Notes: generated from the letters alone by a model not told the origin. Shown: positions 44,280 through 54,871, counted from the first letter of the stretch. The stretch is DNA of 64,000 nucleotides from Friedmanniella luteola (GCF_900105065.1 NZ_LT629749.1:3038001-3102000), one strand, 5' to 3'. Numbers and translations: made by a program.

Positions 44280-45245
44280 TCAGAACCCCAGCCGGTTCAG
44301 GTGCTTCGCGTCGCGCTGCCACTCCTTGAGCACCTTGACCCGGAGGTCCAGGTACACGGGGGTGCCGAGCAGCGCCTCGATCTGGTGCCGGGCGGCCGCA
44401 CCGATGTCGCGCAGCCGCTCGCCCTTGTGGCCGATGATGATGCCCTTCTGGGAGTCGCGCTCGACGACCATCGAGGCGAACACGTCGAGCAGCGGCTTCT
44501 CGGCCGGCCGGCCCTCCCGCAGGTTCATCTCCTCGACCACCACGGTGATCGAGTGCGGCAGCTCGTCCCGCACGCCTTCGAGGGCGACCTCGCGGATGAG
44601 CTCGGCGACGAGGGTCTCCTCCGGCTCGTCGGTGATCTCGCCCTCCGGGTAGAGCGGCGGACCCTCCGGGAGCAGCGAGACGAGGGTGTCCGCCAGCACG
44701 TCCAGCTGGTCGTCGCCGACGGCGGACACGGGGACGATGTGCTCCCAGCGGATGCCGAGCTTCTCCTCGAGCGCGGAGATGGCCATCAGGTGCTCGGCCA
44801 TCCGCTGCGGGCCGACGAGGTCCGACTTGGTGGCCACGGCGACGAGCATCGGCTTGCGTGGCAGGTTGGCGATCTCCCCGACCAGGTAGGTGTCGCCCGG
44901 GCCGATCTTCTGGTTGGCCGGCAGGCAGACGCCGATGACGTCGACCTCGGTCCAGGTGCCGCGGACCAGGTCGTTCAACCGCTCCCCCAGCAGGGTGCGC
45001 GGCTTGTGCAGGCCCGGGGTGTCGATCAGCACCAGCTGGGCGTCCGCTCGGTGCACGATCCCGCGGATGGCGTGCCGGGTGGTCTGCGGCTTCGACGACG
45101 CGATGGCGATCTTGCTGCCCACCAGGGCGTTGGTCAGCGTCGACTTGCCGGCGTTGGGACGGCCGACGAAGCAGGCGAAGCCGGACCGGAACCCCTCCGG
45201 CGCCGTCGAGGCCATCTGGCCCGGGAGGTCCTCAGGTGCGGGCAC
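44280..45245 (-). CDS. era: GTPase Era, ribosome assembly
   Basis: GTP-dependent assembly of the 30S subunit through 16S rRNA binding (321 residues). GTPase motifs: G1 'GRPNAGKST' (28-36), G3 'DTPGLHKPR', G4 'TKSD' and G5 'VSAVGDDQ'. The C-terminal KH domain has 'GIIIGHKGERLRDIGAAARHQIEALLG' (read in parts). A GTG start at 45245 overlaps the upstream gene by 14 bp. Part of the phoH-ybeY-corC-(deaminase-like)-era operon. Confidence 0.95.
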   Translation of the reverse strand: MPAPEDLPGQMASTAPEGFRSGFACFVGRPNAGKSTLTNALVGSKIAIASSKPQTTRHAIRGIVHRADAQLVLIDTPGLHKPRTLLGERLNDLVRGTWTEVDVIGVCLPANQKIGPGDTYLVGEIANLPRKPMLVAVATKSDLVGPQRMAEHLMAISALEEKLGIRWEHIVPVSAVGDDQLDVLADTLVSLLPEGPPLYPEGEITDEPEETLVAELIREVALEGVRDELPHSITVVVEEMNLREGRPAEKPLLDVFASMVVERDSQKGIIIGHKGERLRDIGAAARHQIEALLGTPVYLDLRVKVLKEWQRDAKHLNRLGF

Positions 45246-45606
45246 GGACGTCGACCTTCCGTCGGAGCTGGCCCCGGGGGTCGGCGTGCCAGAGCACCAC
45301 GCCCTGACCGGGGAGGTCGGCGACGACCGCGAGGTCGTCGTCGTCGGGGTCGTCGGTGCTGGACAGCGCGACGGCCTCCAGGCCCTCGGCGCCGGAGGAC
45401 ACGGCCATCGCGACCACGACGGAGATCGCCGACAGCCGCAGGTGCGGCAGGTCCACGCTGGTGCCGGCGTAGGTCCGGCCGTCGGTGTCGCGGACGCAGG
45501 CGCCCTGCCGGGCCCCGGTGCGCGCCAGCGCGGCGCGAGCCAGGGTGAGGATCTTGACGTCCTCGGGGTCGGTCGGCGCCGCGGGGGCTGCGTCGGTGGT
45601 GCTCAC
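45232..45606 (-). CDS. Cytidine deaminase-like protein without catalytic residues
   Basis: A 124-residue protein, the positional counterpart of Mycobacterium Rv2365c between corC and era. 'GACVRDTDGRTYAGTSVDLPHL' follows the cytidine deaminase fold, but the zinc-binding H/C-A-E and P-C-x2-C motifs are missing; 'LRLSAISVVVAMAVSSGAEG' stands where C-A-E-R should be. It is therefore unlikely to deaminate nucleosides. Conservation of position suggests a role linked to its ribosome-assembly neighbours. Overlaps corC by 4 bp and era by 14 bp. Confidence 0.78.
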   Translation of the reverse strand: MSTTDAAPAAPTDPEDVKILTLARAALARTGARQGACVRDTDGRTYAGTSVDLPHLRLSAISVVVAMAVSSGAEGLEAVALSSTDDPDDDDLAVVADLPGQGVVLWHADPRGQLRRKVDVRART

Positions 45607-46961
45607 GCGACCGGCGCCGTCTCGTCGACGACGAGCCGGGTGGCCGCGTCGGTGCGGTGGTCGTCGGTCCGGCTGTCGTCCTCGGGACGCTCCTCGGTCC
45701 GCACCCGGCTGGCCACGACGGCCCCGATCCGGTTGCGCCGGCCGGTGGAGCGCTCGGCCAGCAGCTCGAGGCCCTCGAACGTGACGACGGAGCCGGCGAT
45801 CGGCACCTTGTTGAGCTGCTTGGCCATCAGCCCGCCCACCGTCTCGACGTCCTCGTCGTCGAGCTCGAGGCCGAAGAGGTCGCCCAGCTCGTCCAGCGGG
45901 AGCCGCGACGAGACGCGGTAGCGGCCCTCCCCCAGCTCGGTGATGTCGGTGTTCTCCTCGTCGTACTCGTCGGTGATCTCACCGACGATCTCCTCGAGGA
46001 TGTCCTCGATGGTGGCCATCCCCGCGGTGCCGCCGAACTCGTCGACGACGATCACCAGGTGCACGCGCTTGGCTTGCATCTCCTGCAGCAGCTCGTCCAC
46101 CGGCTTGGAGTCCGGGCACCAGACCGGCTGCCGCATCATCGGCCCGACGCGCTCGGTGGACTGGGTGCCCGGGGAGTCGTAGACCCGCTTGATGACGTCC
46201 TTGAGGTACAGCACGCCCACCACGTCGTCGAGCCCGTCGCGGATCACCGGGATCCGGCTGAAGCCGGAGCGCAGGGACAGCGACACCGCCTGCCGGAGCG
46301 TCTTGTGCTCCTCGATGAAGACCATGTCGGTCCGCGGCACCATCACCTCGCGGACGATGGTGTTGCCCAGGTCGAAGACGGAGTGGATCATCTTCCGCTC
46401 GCCCGACTCGATCACCGCGCTGGCCTCGGCGTAGTCGACCATCTCGCGGAGCTCGGCCTCGGTGGCGAACGGGCCGTCGACAAAACCACGGCCCGGGGTG
46501 AGGGCGTTGCCGATCATGATCAGCAGCCGCGGGATCGGCCCCAGCACCCGGGTGAACGCGACCAGCGGGCCGGCCGCGGCGCAGGCGATCCTGTTCGCGT
46601 GCTGGCGTCCCAGGGTGCGCGGCGCGACCCCCCAGAAGATGTAGGAGACGACGATCATGGACCCGGCGGTGATCAGCACGCGCTCGGTGGTCGTCGCGAA
46701 GATGCCGAACACCACCAGCGCCACGAGCACGATCGCGGAGATCTCGAAGATCGTCCGCAGCAGCAGCGCGGTGTTCAGGAAGCGCGGCGGGTCCTCGGCG
46801 ATCTTGCGCACCCGGCCCGCCCCGGCGACGTTGTCGGCCACGAGCCGGTCGGCCCGCGCCTTCGAGAACGAGTAGAGGGCCGCCTCCGCGGCAGCGGTGA
46901 GGCCCGCGAGCACGACCAGGACCAGGGCGACGGCCAGCTGGACCGCGTCCTGCTGGTTCAC
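45603..46961 (-). CDS. CorC/HlyC family membrane protein (DUF21-CBS-CBS-CorC_HlyC)
   Basis: A 452-residue membrane protein, possibly linked to magnesium or cobalt transport. DUF21 with four membrane segments spans about residues 1-165. Two CBS domains follow: 'VMVPRTDMVFIEEHKTLRQAV' and 'YLKDVIKRVYDSPG', then 'PVDELLQEMQAKRVHLVIVVDEFGGTAGMATIEDILEEIVGEI' (read in parts). The C-terminal CorC_HlyC transporter-associated domain is 'GRYRVSSRLPLDELGDLFGLEL'. Overlaps ybeY by 4 bp. Confidence 0.92.
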   Translation of the reverse strand: MNQQDAVQLAVALVLVVLAGLTAAAEAALYSFSKARADRLVADNVAGAGRVRKIAEDPPRFLNTALLLRTIFEISAIVLVALVVFGIFATTTERVLITAGSMIVVSYIFWGVAPRTLGRQHANRIACAAAGPLVAFTRVLGPIPRLLIMIGNALTPGRGFVDGPFATEAELREMVDYAEASAVIESGERKMIHSVFDLGNTIVREVMVPRTDMVFIEEHKTLRQAVSLSLRSGFSRIPVIRDGLDDVVGVLYLKDVIKRVYDSPGTQSTERVGPMMRQPVWCPDSKPVDELLQEMQAKRVHLVIVVDEFGGTAGMATIEDILEEIVGEITDEYDEENTDITELGEGRYRVSSRLPLDELGDLFGLELDDEDVETVGGLMAKQLNKVPIAGSVVTFEGLELLAERSTGRRNRIGAVVASRVRTEERPEDDSRTDDHRTDAATRLVVDETAPVA

Positions 46962-47431
46962 GAGCGGCCGGCCCGGTCGGGACGCTGCTCGGCCCAGGCG
47001 GCCAGCACGCGGTCCTTCAAGCCGAACATCTCGGCCTTCTCCTCGTCGTCGGCGTGGTCGTAGCCCAGCAGGTGCAGCATCCCGTGCACCAGCAGGTACT
47101 CCGCCTCGGCGTCGGCGGAGCGTCCGTGCTCGGTCGCCTGACGGCTGGTGACCGCCGGGCAGAGCACCACGTCACCGAGCATCCCCAGCGGGGGCTCCTC
47201 GTCGTCGTCCGGCGGCTGCAGCTCGTCCATCGGGAAGCTGAGGACGTCGGTCGGGCCGGGCTCGCCCATGTACTTCTCGTGGTACGCGGACATGGTGTCC
47301 TCGTCCACGAGCAGGATCGACAGCTCGGCCTGGGGGTGGATCCTCAGCTGGTCGAGGGTGAAGGTGGCGAGCCGGACGAGGCCCGGACTGTCGGCCTCCA
47401 GACCGGACTCGTTGTTGATGTCGACGCTCAT
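46958..47431 (-). CDS. ybeY: Endoribonuclease YbeY, rRNA maturation
   Basis: Single-strand endoribonuclease needed for 16S rRNA 3'-end maturation and ribosome quality control (157 residues). The zinc triad H-x3-H-x5-H is visible in 'LLVHGMLHLLGYDHADDEE'. 'GPTDVLSFPMDE' is the second conserved motif. It is 10 bp downstream of phoH and overlaps corC by 4 bp. Confidence 0.95.
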   Translation of the reverse strand: MSVDINNESGLEADSPGLVRLATFTLDQLRIHPQAELSILLVDEDTMSAYHEKYMGEPGPTDVLSFPMDELQPPDDDEEPPLGMLGDVVLCPAVTSRQATEHGRSADAEAEYLLVHGMLHLLGYDHADDEEKAEMFGLKDRVLAAWAEQRPDRAGRS

Positions 47432-47441
47432 CGGGGCGCCC

Positions 47442-48407
<966 letters not shown>

Positions 48408-48646
48408 GCGGCGGATCTCGTCCAGCGCGGGCTCCTCGGGGCGCGCGGCGCCGAGCGGGCGGGGCTGGGACGGGTCGTTGGTCCGGGCCGGGCTGTCTGT
48501 TCTGCTCAGGGGTTTCCTCGCTGTGAGGGGGCTGCCGGGGCAGCTCTCGGGGGTGGTCGCGATGACATCCTAGTCAACCGGCCCGTACGGCTGAAGATTC
48601 CCACGAGGGCGGGTGATCGGCGCCATGGTCTCCGCGCTCCCCCCGC

Positions 48647-48669
48647 ACCCGTCGAAGGGCCCTCGACGG
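48647..48669. repeat. Small palindrome related to the TCGACNAGCTCAGG element
   Basis: CCCGTCGA and TCGACGGG arms flank AGGGCCC in the 200-bp gap between phoH and the DUF5709 gene. The flank continues GCTCGGGCAG, resembling the repeat at 56974. Otherwise the gap holds only the phoH leader. Confidence 0.45.
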
Positions 48670-48707
48670 GCTCGGGCAGCGGTGGCCGGCTCAGGCGCCG
48701 GTGGTCG

Positions 48708-49154
48708 TCACACCTGGTCGTCGGGGACGATGTGCATGGCCGCCTCCTCGGCGGTGGCCGCGCCGGCGTCGATCCCGGCGTCGGTCGCCAGCAGGGAGCC
48801 CTCGTCGTCCGGCCCGATGCCCTCGTCGAGGTCCATCAGACGGCCGGCGCGCTCGTCGCCGGTCTCGGTGTCGAGGAAGTCGGACTCGTCGGAGACGCCG
48901 TCGTCGAGCCCCTTCTCCTGGTCGGTCTCGGCGTACGGGTCGGGCTCGGGGATCTCCTCCGACAGCCGGGCGTCCATCGAGTCGTGCTCACCCTCGCGCA
49001 GCAGCACCGAGGGCTTCTCCGGCGGGGAGTAGCCCTCGTCGAGGGCGTCGTCGACGCCCCGCTCCTCGAGGTTCGTCTGGGACTGCAGCTGGTCCTGGTC
49101 GAGCTGCTCCTCCCGGTCCGGGGTCTGCTCGTAGGACTGCGTCATGTCGCTCAT
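48708..49154 (-). CDS. DUF5709 family acidic protein
   Basis: A 148-residue, highly acidic, hydrophilic protein without membrane segments. 'VDDALDEGYSPPEKPSVLLREGEHDSM' and 'LSEEIPEPDPY', with the tail 'AEEAAMHIVPDD', match the DUF5709 family restricted to actinobacteria. Function is unknown; composition suggests disorder. Two methionines (codons at 49154 and 49145) could start it. It stands alone between the kinase gene and phoH. Confidence 0.82.
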   Translation of the reverse strand: MSDMTQSYEQTPDREEQLDQDQLQSQTNLEERGVDDALDEGYSPPEKPSVLLREGEHDSMDARLSEEIPEPDPYAETDQEKGLDDGVSDESDFLDTETGDERAGRLMDLDEGIGPDDEGSLLATDAGIDAGAATAEEAAMHIVPDDQV

Positions 49155-49215
49155 GCCTCTACCCTGCCACGCCCGCCGGAGCGCTCGGCCCGGCCCTCCG
49201 GCGCGGACCGGTGCG

Positions 49216-50829
49216 TCAGCCGGTGGAGCTGATCACGGTGGAGTCGTCGATCTTGAGCACGCCGCCCTGCTCCACCAGCCGGAAGGACGTCCGCTCCCGC
49301 ACCACCCGGTCGTCGTCGTAGGTGTAGGTGACCACGGCCTCCGCACCGCCCGGCGGGGTGCCCCGCACCGAGCGGACCGAGACCTCCTCGATCCCGTCCC
49401 AGAAGTTCTCGTACGCGTCCCGGCCACCCGTGGTGCCCGACTGGTAGCGCCCCGTCAGCAGCGGCCACGCCTCGTCGGTGTCGTCGGGCACCAGGCGGTA
49501 GTAGGTGCGGATGGCGGCGGCGAGATCGCCGGCCGTGGGCGCGCCGCCGTCCCGGCTCGGCGTCGGGGACGGCGTTGGCGTGGGCGTGCGGGTCGGCGTC
49601 GGCGTGGGGGTGGGCGTCGGTGAGGACACGGCGGTCGGGGTCGGGTCGGCGCTCGCGCTGTCCTGCGAGGGCGCCGGGCCGGCCGGGCTGGTGGCCGCCG
49701 AGGTCTGCGGGTCCGGCGTCGCCGTGCCCGTCGGGTCGGGGCGCAGCAGCGCCACCGCCAGGACGACGACCGCGACCAGCGCGACGAGCCCGAGCAGCAC
49801 CGGGAGCAGGCCCCGCCGACGGCGGCGCTCCACCTCCCGGCCGCCGGGTACGACGACCGGGGACGGGGCCGGCGACGGCTCGGGGAGCGCGGTCGCCGGG
49901 AGCGGTGCGGCCGCGGGGACCGTGACCCGGGTGGTCTCCGCCACGGGCGCCGGCGTGCCCACGGCGGCCAGGGGCAGCGTCGGCGGCACCGGGTCGGCGG
50001 GCGCGGTGGGCTCGCCCCGGGTCGCGGCGAGCTCGTCGGCCACCTGCCGCATGGTGGGCCGGTCGTCGGGCTCCCGCGCGAGCATCCGGGTGAGCAGTGG
50101 TCCCAGGGCTCCGCTGCGACGCGGCGGCGGGTACTCCCCCGCGGCGACCCGGTGCAGCAGGGCGATGGAGTTCGAGTCCGTGCCGAACGGCGGCTCGCCC
50201 TCCAGGGCGGCGTACAACGTGGCGCCGAGGGAGTAGACGTCGGAGGCGGCGCTGGCGCTGGTCCCGCGCGCGACCTCGGGGGCGAGGTAGGCCGGGGTGC
50301 CGTGCAGCAGCCCGGTCGAGGTCAGCGTGGCGTCGCCGAGGGCGTGGGAGATGCCGAAGTCGCTGATCAGGGCCTCGCCGTCGTCGGCGACCAGGATGTT
50401 CCCGGGCTTGACGTCGCGGTGCACGATGCCGAGCTGGTGCGCGGCGGCGAGGGCGGAGGCCACCTCGGCGCCCAGCCGGGCCGCCTCGGCCGGGGAGAGC
50501 GGCCCGCCGTCGCGCAGCACCGCGGAGAGCGGCACGGAGGGGACGAACTGCATGATCAGGCAGGGTCGGCCCTCGTGCTCGACCACGTCGAAGACGGGGA
50601 CGGCGTGGCGGTGGTGCAGCCGGGCGGTGATCCGGGCCTCCCGCATCGCCCGCTGGGTCGCGAGCTCGGCCTCCTCCTCGCTGACGCCGGCGTGCGTGCG
50701 GAGCTGCTTGAGGGCCACCCGGCGCTCCAGCCGCTCGTCCCAGGCCTCCCAGACGACGCCCATGCCACCGGAGCCGACCTTCTCGACGAGGCGGTAGCGG
50801 TCGCCGACGAGGGCCTGCGGCTCACTCAC
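49216..50829 (-). CDS. Transmembrane Ser/Thr protein kinase (Pkn type)
   Basis: A 537-residue Hanks-type receptor kinase. Kinase domain residues 12-270: glycine loop G19-x-G-G-M-G, Lys41, 'HRDVKPGN' (Asp139), D157-F-G and 'GTPAYLAPE'. A Pro/Ala-rich linker leads to one membrane helix (about 340-362). The outside part begins with a Pro-Thr repeat ('PTPTPTPTPTRTPTPTPSPT', about 407-426) and ends with a 110-residue NTF2-like domain ('LAAAIRTYYRLVPDDTDEAWPLLT'). There are no PASTA repeats, so it is not a PknB orthologue. GTG start. Confidence 0.92.
   Translation of the reverse strand: MSEPQALVGDRYRLVEKVGSGGMGVVWEAWDERLERRVALKQLRTHAGVSEEEAELATQRAMREARITARLHHRHAVPVFDVVEHEGRPCLIMQFVPSVPLSAVLRDGGPLSPAEAARLGAEVASALAAAHQLGIVHRDVKPGNILVADDGEALISDFGISHALGDATLTSTGLLHGTPAYLAPEVARGTSASAASDVYSLGATLYAALEGEPPFGTDSNSIALLHRVAAGEYPPPRRSGALGPLLTRMLAREPDDRPTMRQVADELAATRGEPTAPADPVPPTLPLAAVGTPAPVAETTRVTVPAAAPLPATALPEPSPAPSPVVVPGGREVERRRRRGLLPVLLGLVALVAVVVLAVALLRPDPTGTATPDPQTSAATSPAGPAPSQDSASADPTPTAVSSPTPTPTPTPTRTPTPTPSPTPSRDGGAPTAGDLAAAIRTYYRLVPDDTDEAWPLLTGRYQSGTTGGRDAYENFWDGIEEVSVRSVRGTPPGGAEAVVTYTYDDDRVVRERTSFRLVEQGGVLKIDDSTVISSTG
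49560..49622 (-). repeat. GC-rich tandem repeat encoding Pro-Thr stalk
   Basis: Repeats of a GGCGTG/GGCGTC hexamer inside the kinase gene encode alternating Pro and Thr (later Ser). The tract may vary in length between strains and forms an extracellular spacer. Confidence 0.7.
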
Positions 50830-50927
50830 CCGAACTCCCCCTCCCGGACGGCCCCGCGGTCCGGGCACTTCGGCGAGGACCGAGACTACGGCACGGACCG
50901 GCCGGCTCGTGGCCGCTCCGGCCCTCG

Positions 50928-51758
50928 TCAACCCGTTCCGGTCAGGTGGTCGAAGTCGCCCCGGGTCCAGGCCACCACCCGGTCCGCCGAGCGCCGGACC
51001 CAGGCGGCGGCGTCGGCGCGCACCCGGCCACCGAAGTTGTCGTAGAGCCGGTCGAAGTCCAGCTCCAGGACCCGGTCGGCGACCCGGCCGACCACGGCGG
51101 CCGACAGCGGGATCTTGTTGGGGTAGCTGCGCAGGAAGGCGACCCAGTGCTCGTCGGGGGTGCCGGCCACGGTGTCGCCGGTCAGCAGCACGCCGCGGCC
51201 GTCGGCGCCGGTCAGGTGCAGCACCGCGCTGCCCGGGAAGTGGCCGCCGATGCGCACCAGGCGCACGCCGGGCACCGGCTCCACCGTCTCCTCGACCAGC
51301 CGCACGACCGGATCGGGCCGCTGCACCCAGCCGGCGTCGGCGGCCATCACGTGGACGGGGGCGTCGTCGAAGGCCCGCGACCAGGCGACCTGGGCACCGA
51401 ACATGTGCGGGTGGCTGGCGGCGATGGCCGCCACCCCGCCGAGCGCGCGGACCTCCGCGACGAGGTCGTCGTCGAGGTAGCCCACGGGATCCCACAGCAC
51501 GTTCCCGCCCGGCGTCCGGACGAGCAGCGCCCGCTGCCCGATGCCGACCTGCGGCTCGACGCTGATGCCGGTCAGCCCGGGCTCCACCTCCGCCAGCCGG
51601 CCGCGGTGCCCCTCGGCCCGCAGCTCGTCGAGCGTGGTCCAGCGCTGCCCCGCGGGGCGGACGTACTGGCGCTCGTCGCAGCAGATCGCGCAGGTGGCGG
51701 GGGGCGCGTCGGTGTCGGCGTGCTCGACGGCGCAGGTGCGGCAGGTCCAGACGGTCAC
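50928..51758 (-). CDS. MBL-fold hydrolase with N-terminal zinc-ribbon
   Basis: A 276-residue protein. The first 30 residues carry a rubredoxin-like zinc ribbon ('WTCRTCAVEH...TCAICCDERQYV', two C-x2-C pairs). A degenerate metallo-beta-lactamase fold follows: 'LLVRTPGGNVLWDPVGYLDDDLV', 'AASHPHMFGAQVAW' in place of H-x-H-x-D-H, 'IGGHFPGSAVLHL' (His) and 'VLLTGDTVAGTPD' (Asp). Several metal ligands seem to be kept, but substrate is unknown. Located between rsmE and the kinase on the same strand. Confidence 0.82.
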   Translation of the reverse strand: MTVWTCRTCAVEHADTDAPPATCAICCDERQYVRPAGQRWTTLDELRAEGHRGRLAEVEPGLTGISVEPQVGIGQRALLVRTPGGNVLWDPVGYLDDDLVAEVRALGGVAAIAASHPHMFGAQVAWSRAFDDAPVHVMAADAGWVQRPDPVVRLVEETVEPVPGVRLVRIGGHFPGSAVLHLTGADGRGVLLTGDTVAGTPDEHWVAFLRSYPNKIPLSAAVVGRVADRVLELDFDRLYDNFGGRVRADAAAWVRRSADRVVAWTRGDFDHLTGTG

Positions 51759-51839
51759 GGGCTCCTCCTCGGCCTCCCCGCGCCGGGCCCGGCCGGGGTC
51801 TGGGGCCAGCCTGGCACCGGGCGGCCGGGCCCGCAGGTC

Positions 51840-52571
51840 TCAGCGCAGCAGCAGGCCGGCGACGGCGACCACGCCGGCGGTGGAGGTGCGCAGCACGGCG
51901 TCGCTGACCGAGACGGCGCGGGCGCCCGCGGCGGCGAACTGCTCCAGCTCCTCGGGCGTGATGCCGCCCTCGGGGCCGACGACGAGGGCGACGGTGCCGC
52001 GCTCGGGCAGGTCGACGTCGCGGAGGGCGGTGGTGGCGTCCTCGTGCAGCACGAGGGCCAGGTCGACGCCGGCCAGCTCCCGGCAGAGCCCGGCGGTGCT
52101 GAGCACCGGTCGCAGGGCCGGCTGGAGCAGGCGGCGGGACTGCTTGGTGGCCTCGCGGGCGGTGGAGCGCCAGCGACCGAGCGACTTCTCGCCGCGCTCG
52201 GCGGACCAGCGGACGATCGAGCGGGAGGCCTGCCACGGCCAGATCTCGCTGACCCCCACCTCGGTGAGCATCTCCACGGCGAGCTCGGACCGGTCGCCCT
52301 TGGCCAGCGCCTGCACGGCGACGACGCGCAGGGCCCGGTCGGGCGCGTCGAGGTGCTCGACCACCCGCAGCGTCAGCCCGGCCTTGGACGCGGCGGTCAC
52401 CTCGGCGCGGACGCCGCGACCGCGGCCGTCGGCGACGAGCACCTGCTCGCCGGCGCCGATCCGGCGGACGACGGCGGCGTGCCGGCCCTCGTCACCGCCG
52501 AGCTCCAGCACCGCGCCCACCGCGGGCCGCGGGTCGGCCAGCGTCTCCAGCAGGAACAGCGGCGCGGTCAC
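51840..52571 (-). CDS. rsmE: 16S rRNA (uracil-1498-N3)-methyltransferase
   Basis: SAM-dependent SPOUT methyltransferase acting on U1498 of 16S rRNA (243 residues). The N-terminal PUA-like part 'GDEGRHAAVVRRIGAGEQVLVADGRG' precedes the trefoil knot with 'VVGPEGGITPEELEQFAAAGARAVSVSDAVLRTSTAG' (read in parts). 'QALAKGDRSELAVEMLTEVGVSEIWPW' is typical of the family. The GTG at 52571 lies 31 bp after the dnaJ stop; same order as in Mycobacterium. Confidence 0.93.
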   Translation of the reverse strand: MTAPLFLLETLADPRPAVGAVLELGGDEGRHAAVVRRIGAGEQVLVADGRGRGVRAEVTAASKAGLTLRVVEHLDAPDRALRVVAVQALAKGDRSELAVEMLTEVGVSEIWPWQASRSIVRWSAERGEKSLGRWRSTAREATKQSRRLLQPALRPVLSTAGLCRELAGVDLALVLHEDATTALRDVDLPERGTVALVVGPEGGITPEELEQFAAAGARAVSVSDAVLRTSTAGVVAVAGLLLR

Positions 52572-52602
52572 GACGTGCTCCCGGCCCCGTCGCCGACGAC
52601 GG

Positions 52603-53778
52603 TCACTGCCCGGCGAAGGCGTCCCGCAGGCGGCCGAAGACGCCGCGGCCGTGCTTCTGCACGGTGCCCTCGGGGCCTGTCTCGCCGCGCAGCTCGGCGA
52701 GCTGGCGGACGAGCTCGCGCTGCTCCTCGTCCAGCCGGCTCGGGGTCTGCACCAGCAGCGTGACGCCCATCTGGCCACGGCCGTTGGACCGGAGCCGCGG
52801 CACGCCCTTGCCCTCCAGGGCGACGCGGGTGCCGGACTGGGTGCCGGCCGGGACGGTGACCTGGACGCTGCGGTCGGCCTCGTCGGCGTCCTCGAGGTCG
52901 GCCTCGAGCGTGGCCACGGACACCTCGGTGCCGAGCGCGGCCGCCGTCATCGGGATCTTGACGACCACCTCGAGGTCGTCGCCCTCGCGGCGGAACACCT
53001 CGTGCTGGGCGACCGCCAGCTCGACGTAGAGGTCGCCGGCCGGGCCGCCGCCGGGGCCCACCTCGCCGTGCGCGGCGAGGTGGATCCGGTTGCCGGTGCT
53101 GACCCCCGCCGGGATCTTGACGTTGATGGTGCGCGACGAGCGGATCCGGCCGTCGCCCGAGCACTCGACGCACGGGTTGGGGATGACCGTCCCGTAGCCG
53201 CGGCAGGTGGGGCACGGCTGGGTGGTGCGGATGTCGCCGATGAACGAGCGCTGGACGTGGGTCACGTCGCCCTGCCCGTGGCAGGTCCGGCAGGTCTCGG
53301 GCTCGGAGCCCTCCGTGGCGCCCGAGCCGCTGCAGCGCGGGCAGAGCACGGCGGTGTCGACCTGGAGCGGCTTGGTGGTGCCGAAGGCGGCCTCGGCCAG
53401 CTCGAGCGACAGCCGCACCAGGGCGTCCTGGCCGCGCCGCACCCGGGAGCGCGGGCCGCGGGTGGTCTGCTGCCCGAACATGGCGTCGACCAGGTTGGTG
53501 AAGTCGAAGCCGCCGGCCTGGCCGCCGAAGCCGCCGCCCCCGCCGAAGCCGCCCATCCCGCCGCCGAGCGGGTCGCCGCCGCGGTCGTAGAGGTCGCGCT
53601 TCTTCGGGTCCTGCAGCACCTCGTAGGCCTCGGCGACCTTCTTGAACCGGTCGCCGGCGTCGGCCTCCGTGGCCACGTCGGGGTGCAGCTTCATGGCCAG
53701 CTGGCGGTAGGCCTTCTTGATCTGCTCCGGCGTCGCGTCCCGCGTGACGCCGAGGATCTCGTAGTAGTCAGAGCTCAT
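52603..53778 (-). CDS. dnaJ: Molecular chaperone DnaJ
   Basis: Hsp40 co-chaperone for DnaK (391 residues). J domain residues 4-68 with His32-Pro33-Asp34. Gly/Phe-rich linker '[16 protein letters not shown]'. Zinc-finger domain with four C-x2-C-x-G-x-G repeats: 'CPRCSGSG', 'CRTCHGQG', 'CPTCRGYG', 'CVECSGDG'. C-terminal substrate-binding domains complete. Linked to hrcA (12 bp apart), it corresponds to the mycobacterial DnaJ2, controlled by HrcA rather than HspR. Confidence 0.96.
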   Translation of the reverse strand: MSSDYYEILGVTRDATPEQIKKAYRQLAMKLHPDVATEADAGDRFKKVAEAYEVLQDPKKRDLYDRGGDPLGGGMGGFGGGGGFGGQAGGFDFTNLVDAMFGQQTTRGPRSRVRRGQDALVRLSLELAEAAFGTTKPLQVDTAVLCPRCSGSGATEGSEPETCRTCHGQGDVTHVQRSFIGDIRTTQPCPTCRGYGTVIPNPCVECSGDGRIRSSRTINVKIPAGVSTGNRIHLAAHGEVGPGGGPAGDLYVELAVAQHEVFRREGDDLEVVVKIPMTAAALGTEVSVATLEADLEDADEADRSVQVTVPAGTQSGTRVALEGKGVPRLRSNGRGQMGVTLLVQTPSRLDEEQRELVRQLAELRGETGPEGTVQKHGRGVFGRLRDAFAGQ

Positions 53779-53790
53779 GGTGTGGGGTGA

Positions 53791-54804
53791 TCATCCTTCG
53801 GAGAGGAAACGGCCTACGTAGCGGGCGACGGCACGCACCGAGGCCATGGTGGAGGGGTAGTCCATCCGGGTGGGGCCGACGACGCCCAGCGTGGCGAAGA
53901 TGTCGAGCTGGCTGCCGTAGCCGCTCGCGACGACCGACGTCGACTGTAGTTCCTTGTACGGGTTCTCCTGGCCGATGCGCACGGTGACGGCGTCGGCCGT
54001 GGTGGCCTCGCCCATCAGCTTGAGCAGCACGACCTGCTCCTCCAGCGCCTCGAGGACCGGCTTGACCGTCGTCTCGAACTCGGCGCCGTAGCGGGTGAGG
54101 TTGGGCATGCCCCCGACGACCATCCGGGTGGAGGTCTCGCTGCTGAGCATCTCGAGCAGGGTGGCCGCGGCCACCTGGCCGATCGCGCCGAGCTCGGGCG
54201 GCAGCTCGTCGACCAGCGCGCTGAGCCGCGCGGCCGCGACGGACGACGGGTGGCCGACCGTGGCGGCGTTCAGCTGGGCGCGCAGCGACGCCAGCGTCTC
54301 GGTCTCGTGGTCGGGGAGCTCCAGCGCGCGCTGCTCGATCCGACCGGTGGAGGTGATGAGGATGAGGAGCATCCGCGAGCTGGAGAGCGAGACGACCTCG
54401 ACGTGCCGCACCGTGGAGTGGCTGAGGGTCGGGTACTGCACGATCGCCACCTGCTGGGTGACCTGGGCGAGCAGCCGCACCGTGCGCAGCAGGACGTCGT
54501 CGAGGTCGGCCGCGCCGGAGAGGAAGGTGTGGATGGCCTTCTGCTCGGCCGGCGACAGGGGTTTGACCGTGCCGAGCCGGTCGACGAAGAGCCGGTAGCC
54601 CTTGTCGGTGGGGATCCGGCCGGCGCTGGTGTGGGGCTGGGTGATGTAGCCCTCCTCCTCCAGCGCGGCCATGTCGTTGCGGACGGTGGCCGGGGAGACG
54701 CCGAGGTCGTGCCGCTCCACCAGGGCCTTGGAGCCCACCGGCTCCTGGCTGGACACGTAGTCGGTCACGATGGCGCGCAGCACCTCGAGCTTGCGGTCGT
54801 CCAT
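53791..54804 (-). CDS. hrcA: Heat-inducible transcription repressor HrcA
   Basis: Repressor that binds CIRCE operators of chaperone genes (337 residues). N-terminal winged helix '[48 protein letters not shown]' (read in parts), followed by the GAF-like HrcA domain with '[20 protein letters not shown]' and '[17 protein letters not shown]'. GGAGGGGAC precedes the ATG at 54804. Its own CIRCE element at 54872 suggests autoregulation of hrcA-dnaJ. Confidence 0.96.
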   Translation of the reverse strand: MDDRKLEVLRAIVTDYVSSQEPVGSKALVERHDLGVSPATVRNDMAALEEEGYITQPHTSAGRIPTDKGYRLFVDRLGTVKPLSPAEQKAIHTFLSGAADLDDVLLRTVRLLAQVTQQVAIVQYPTLSHSTVRHVEVVSLSSSRMLLILITSTGRIEQRALELPDHETETLASLRAQLNAATVGHPSSVAAARLSALVDELPPELGAIGQVAAATLLEMLSSETSTRMVVGGMPNLTRYGAEFETTVKPVLEALEEQVVLLKLMGEATTADAVTVRIGQENPYKELQSTSVVASGYGSQLDIFATLGVVGPTRMDYPSTMASVRAVARYVGRFLSEG

Positions 54805-54871
54805 GTCCCCTCCTCGTGTCGGGTCGCGGGCGGTCGGCGGTGCGGGCGTCGGACGCCCGCGCGCGGCCGGG

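Noticed and set aside
49560-49622. Tandem GGCGTN hexamers as a possible CRISPR or mobile element
   Set aside because: In frame they encode the Pro-Thr stalk of the kinase; no spacers.
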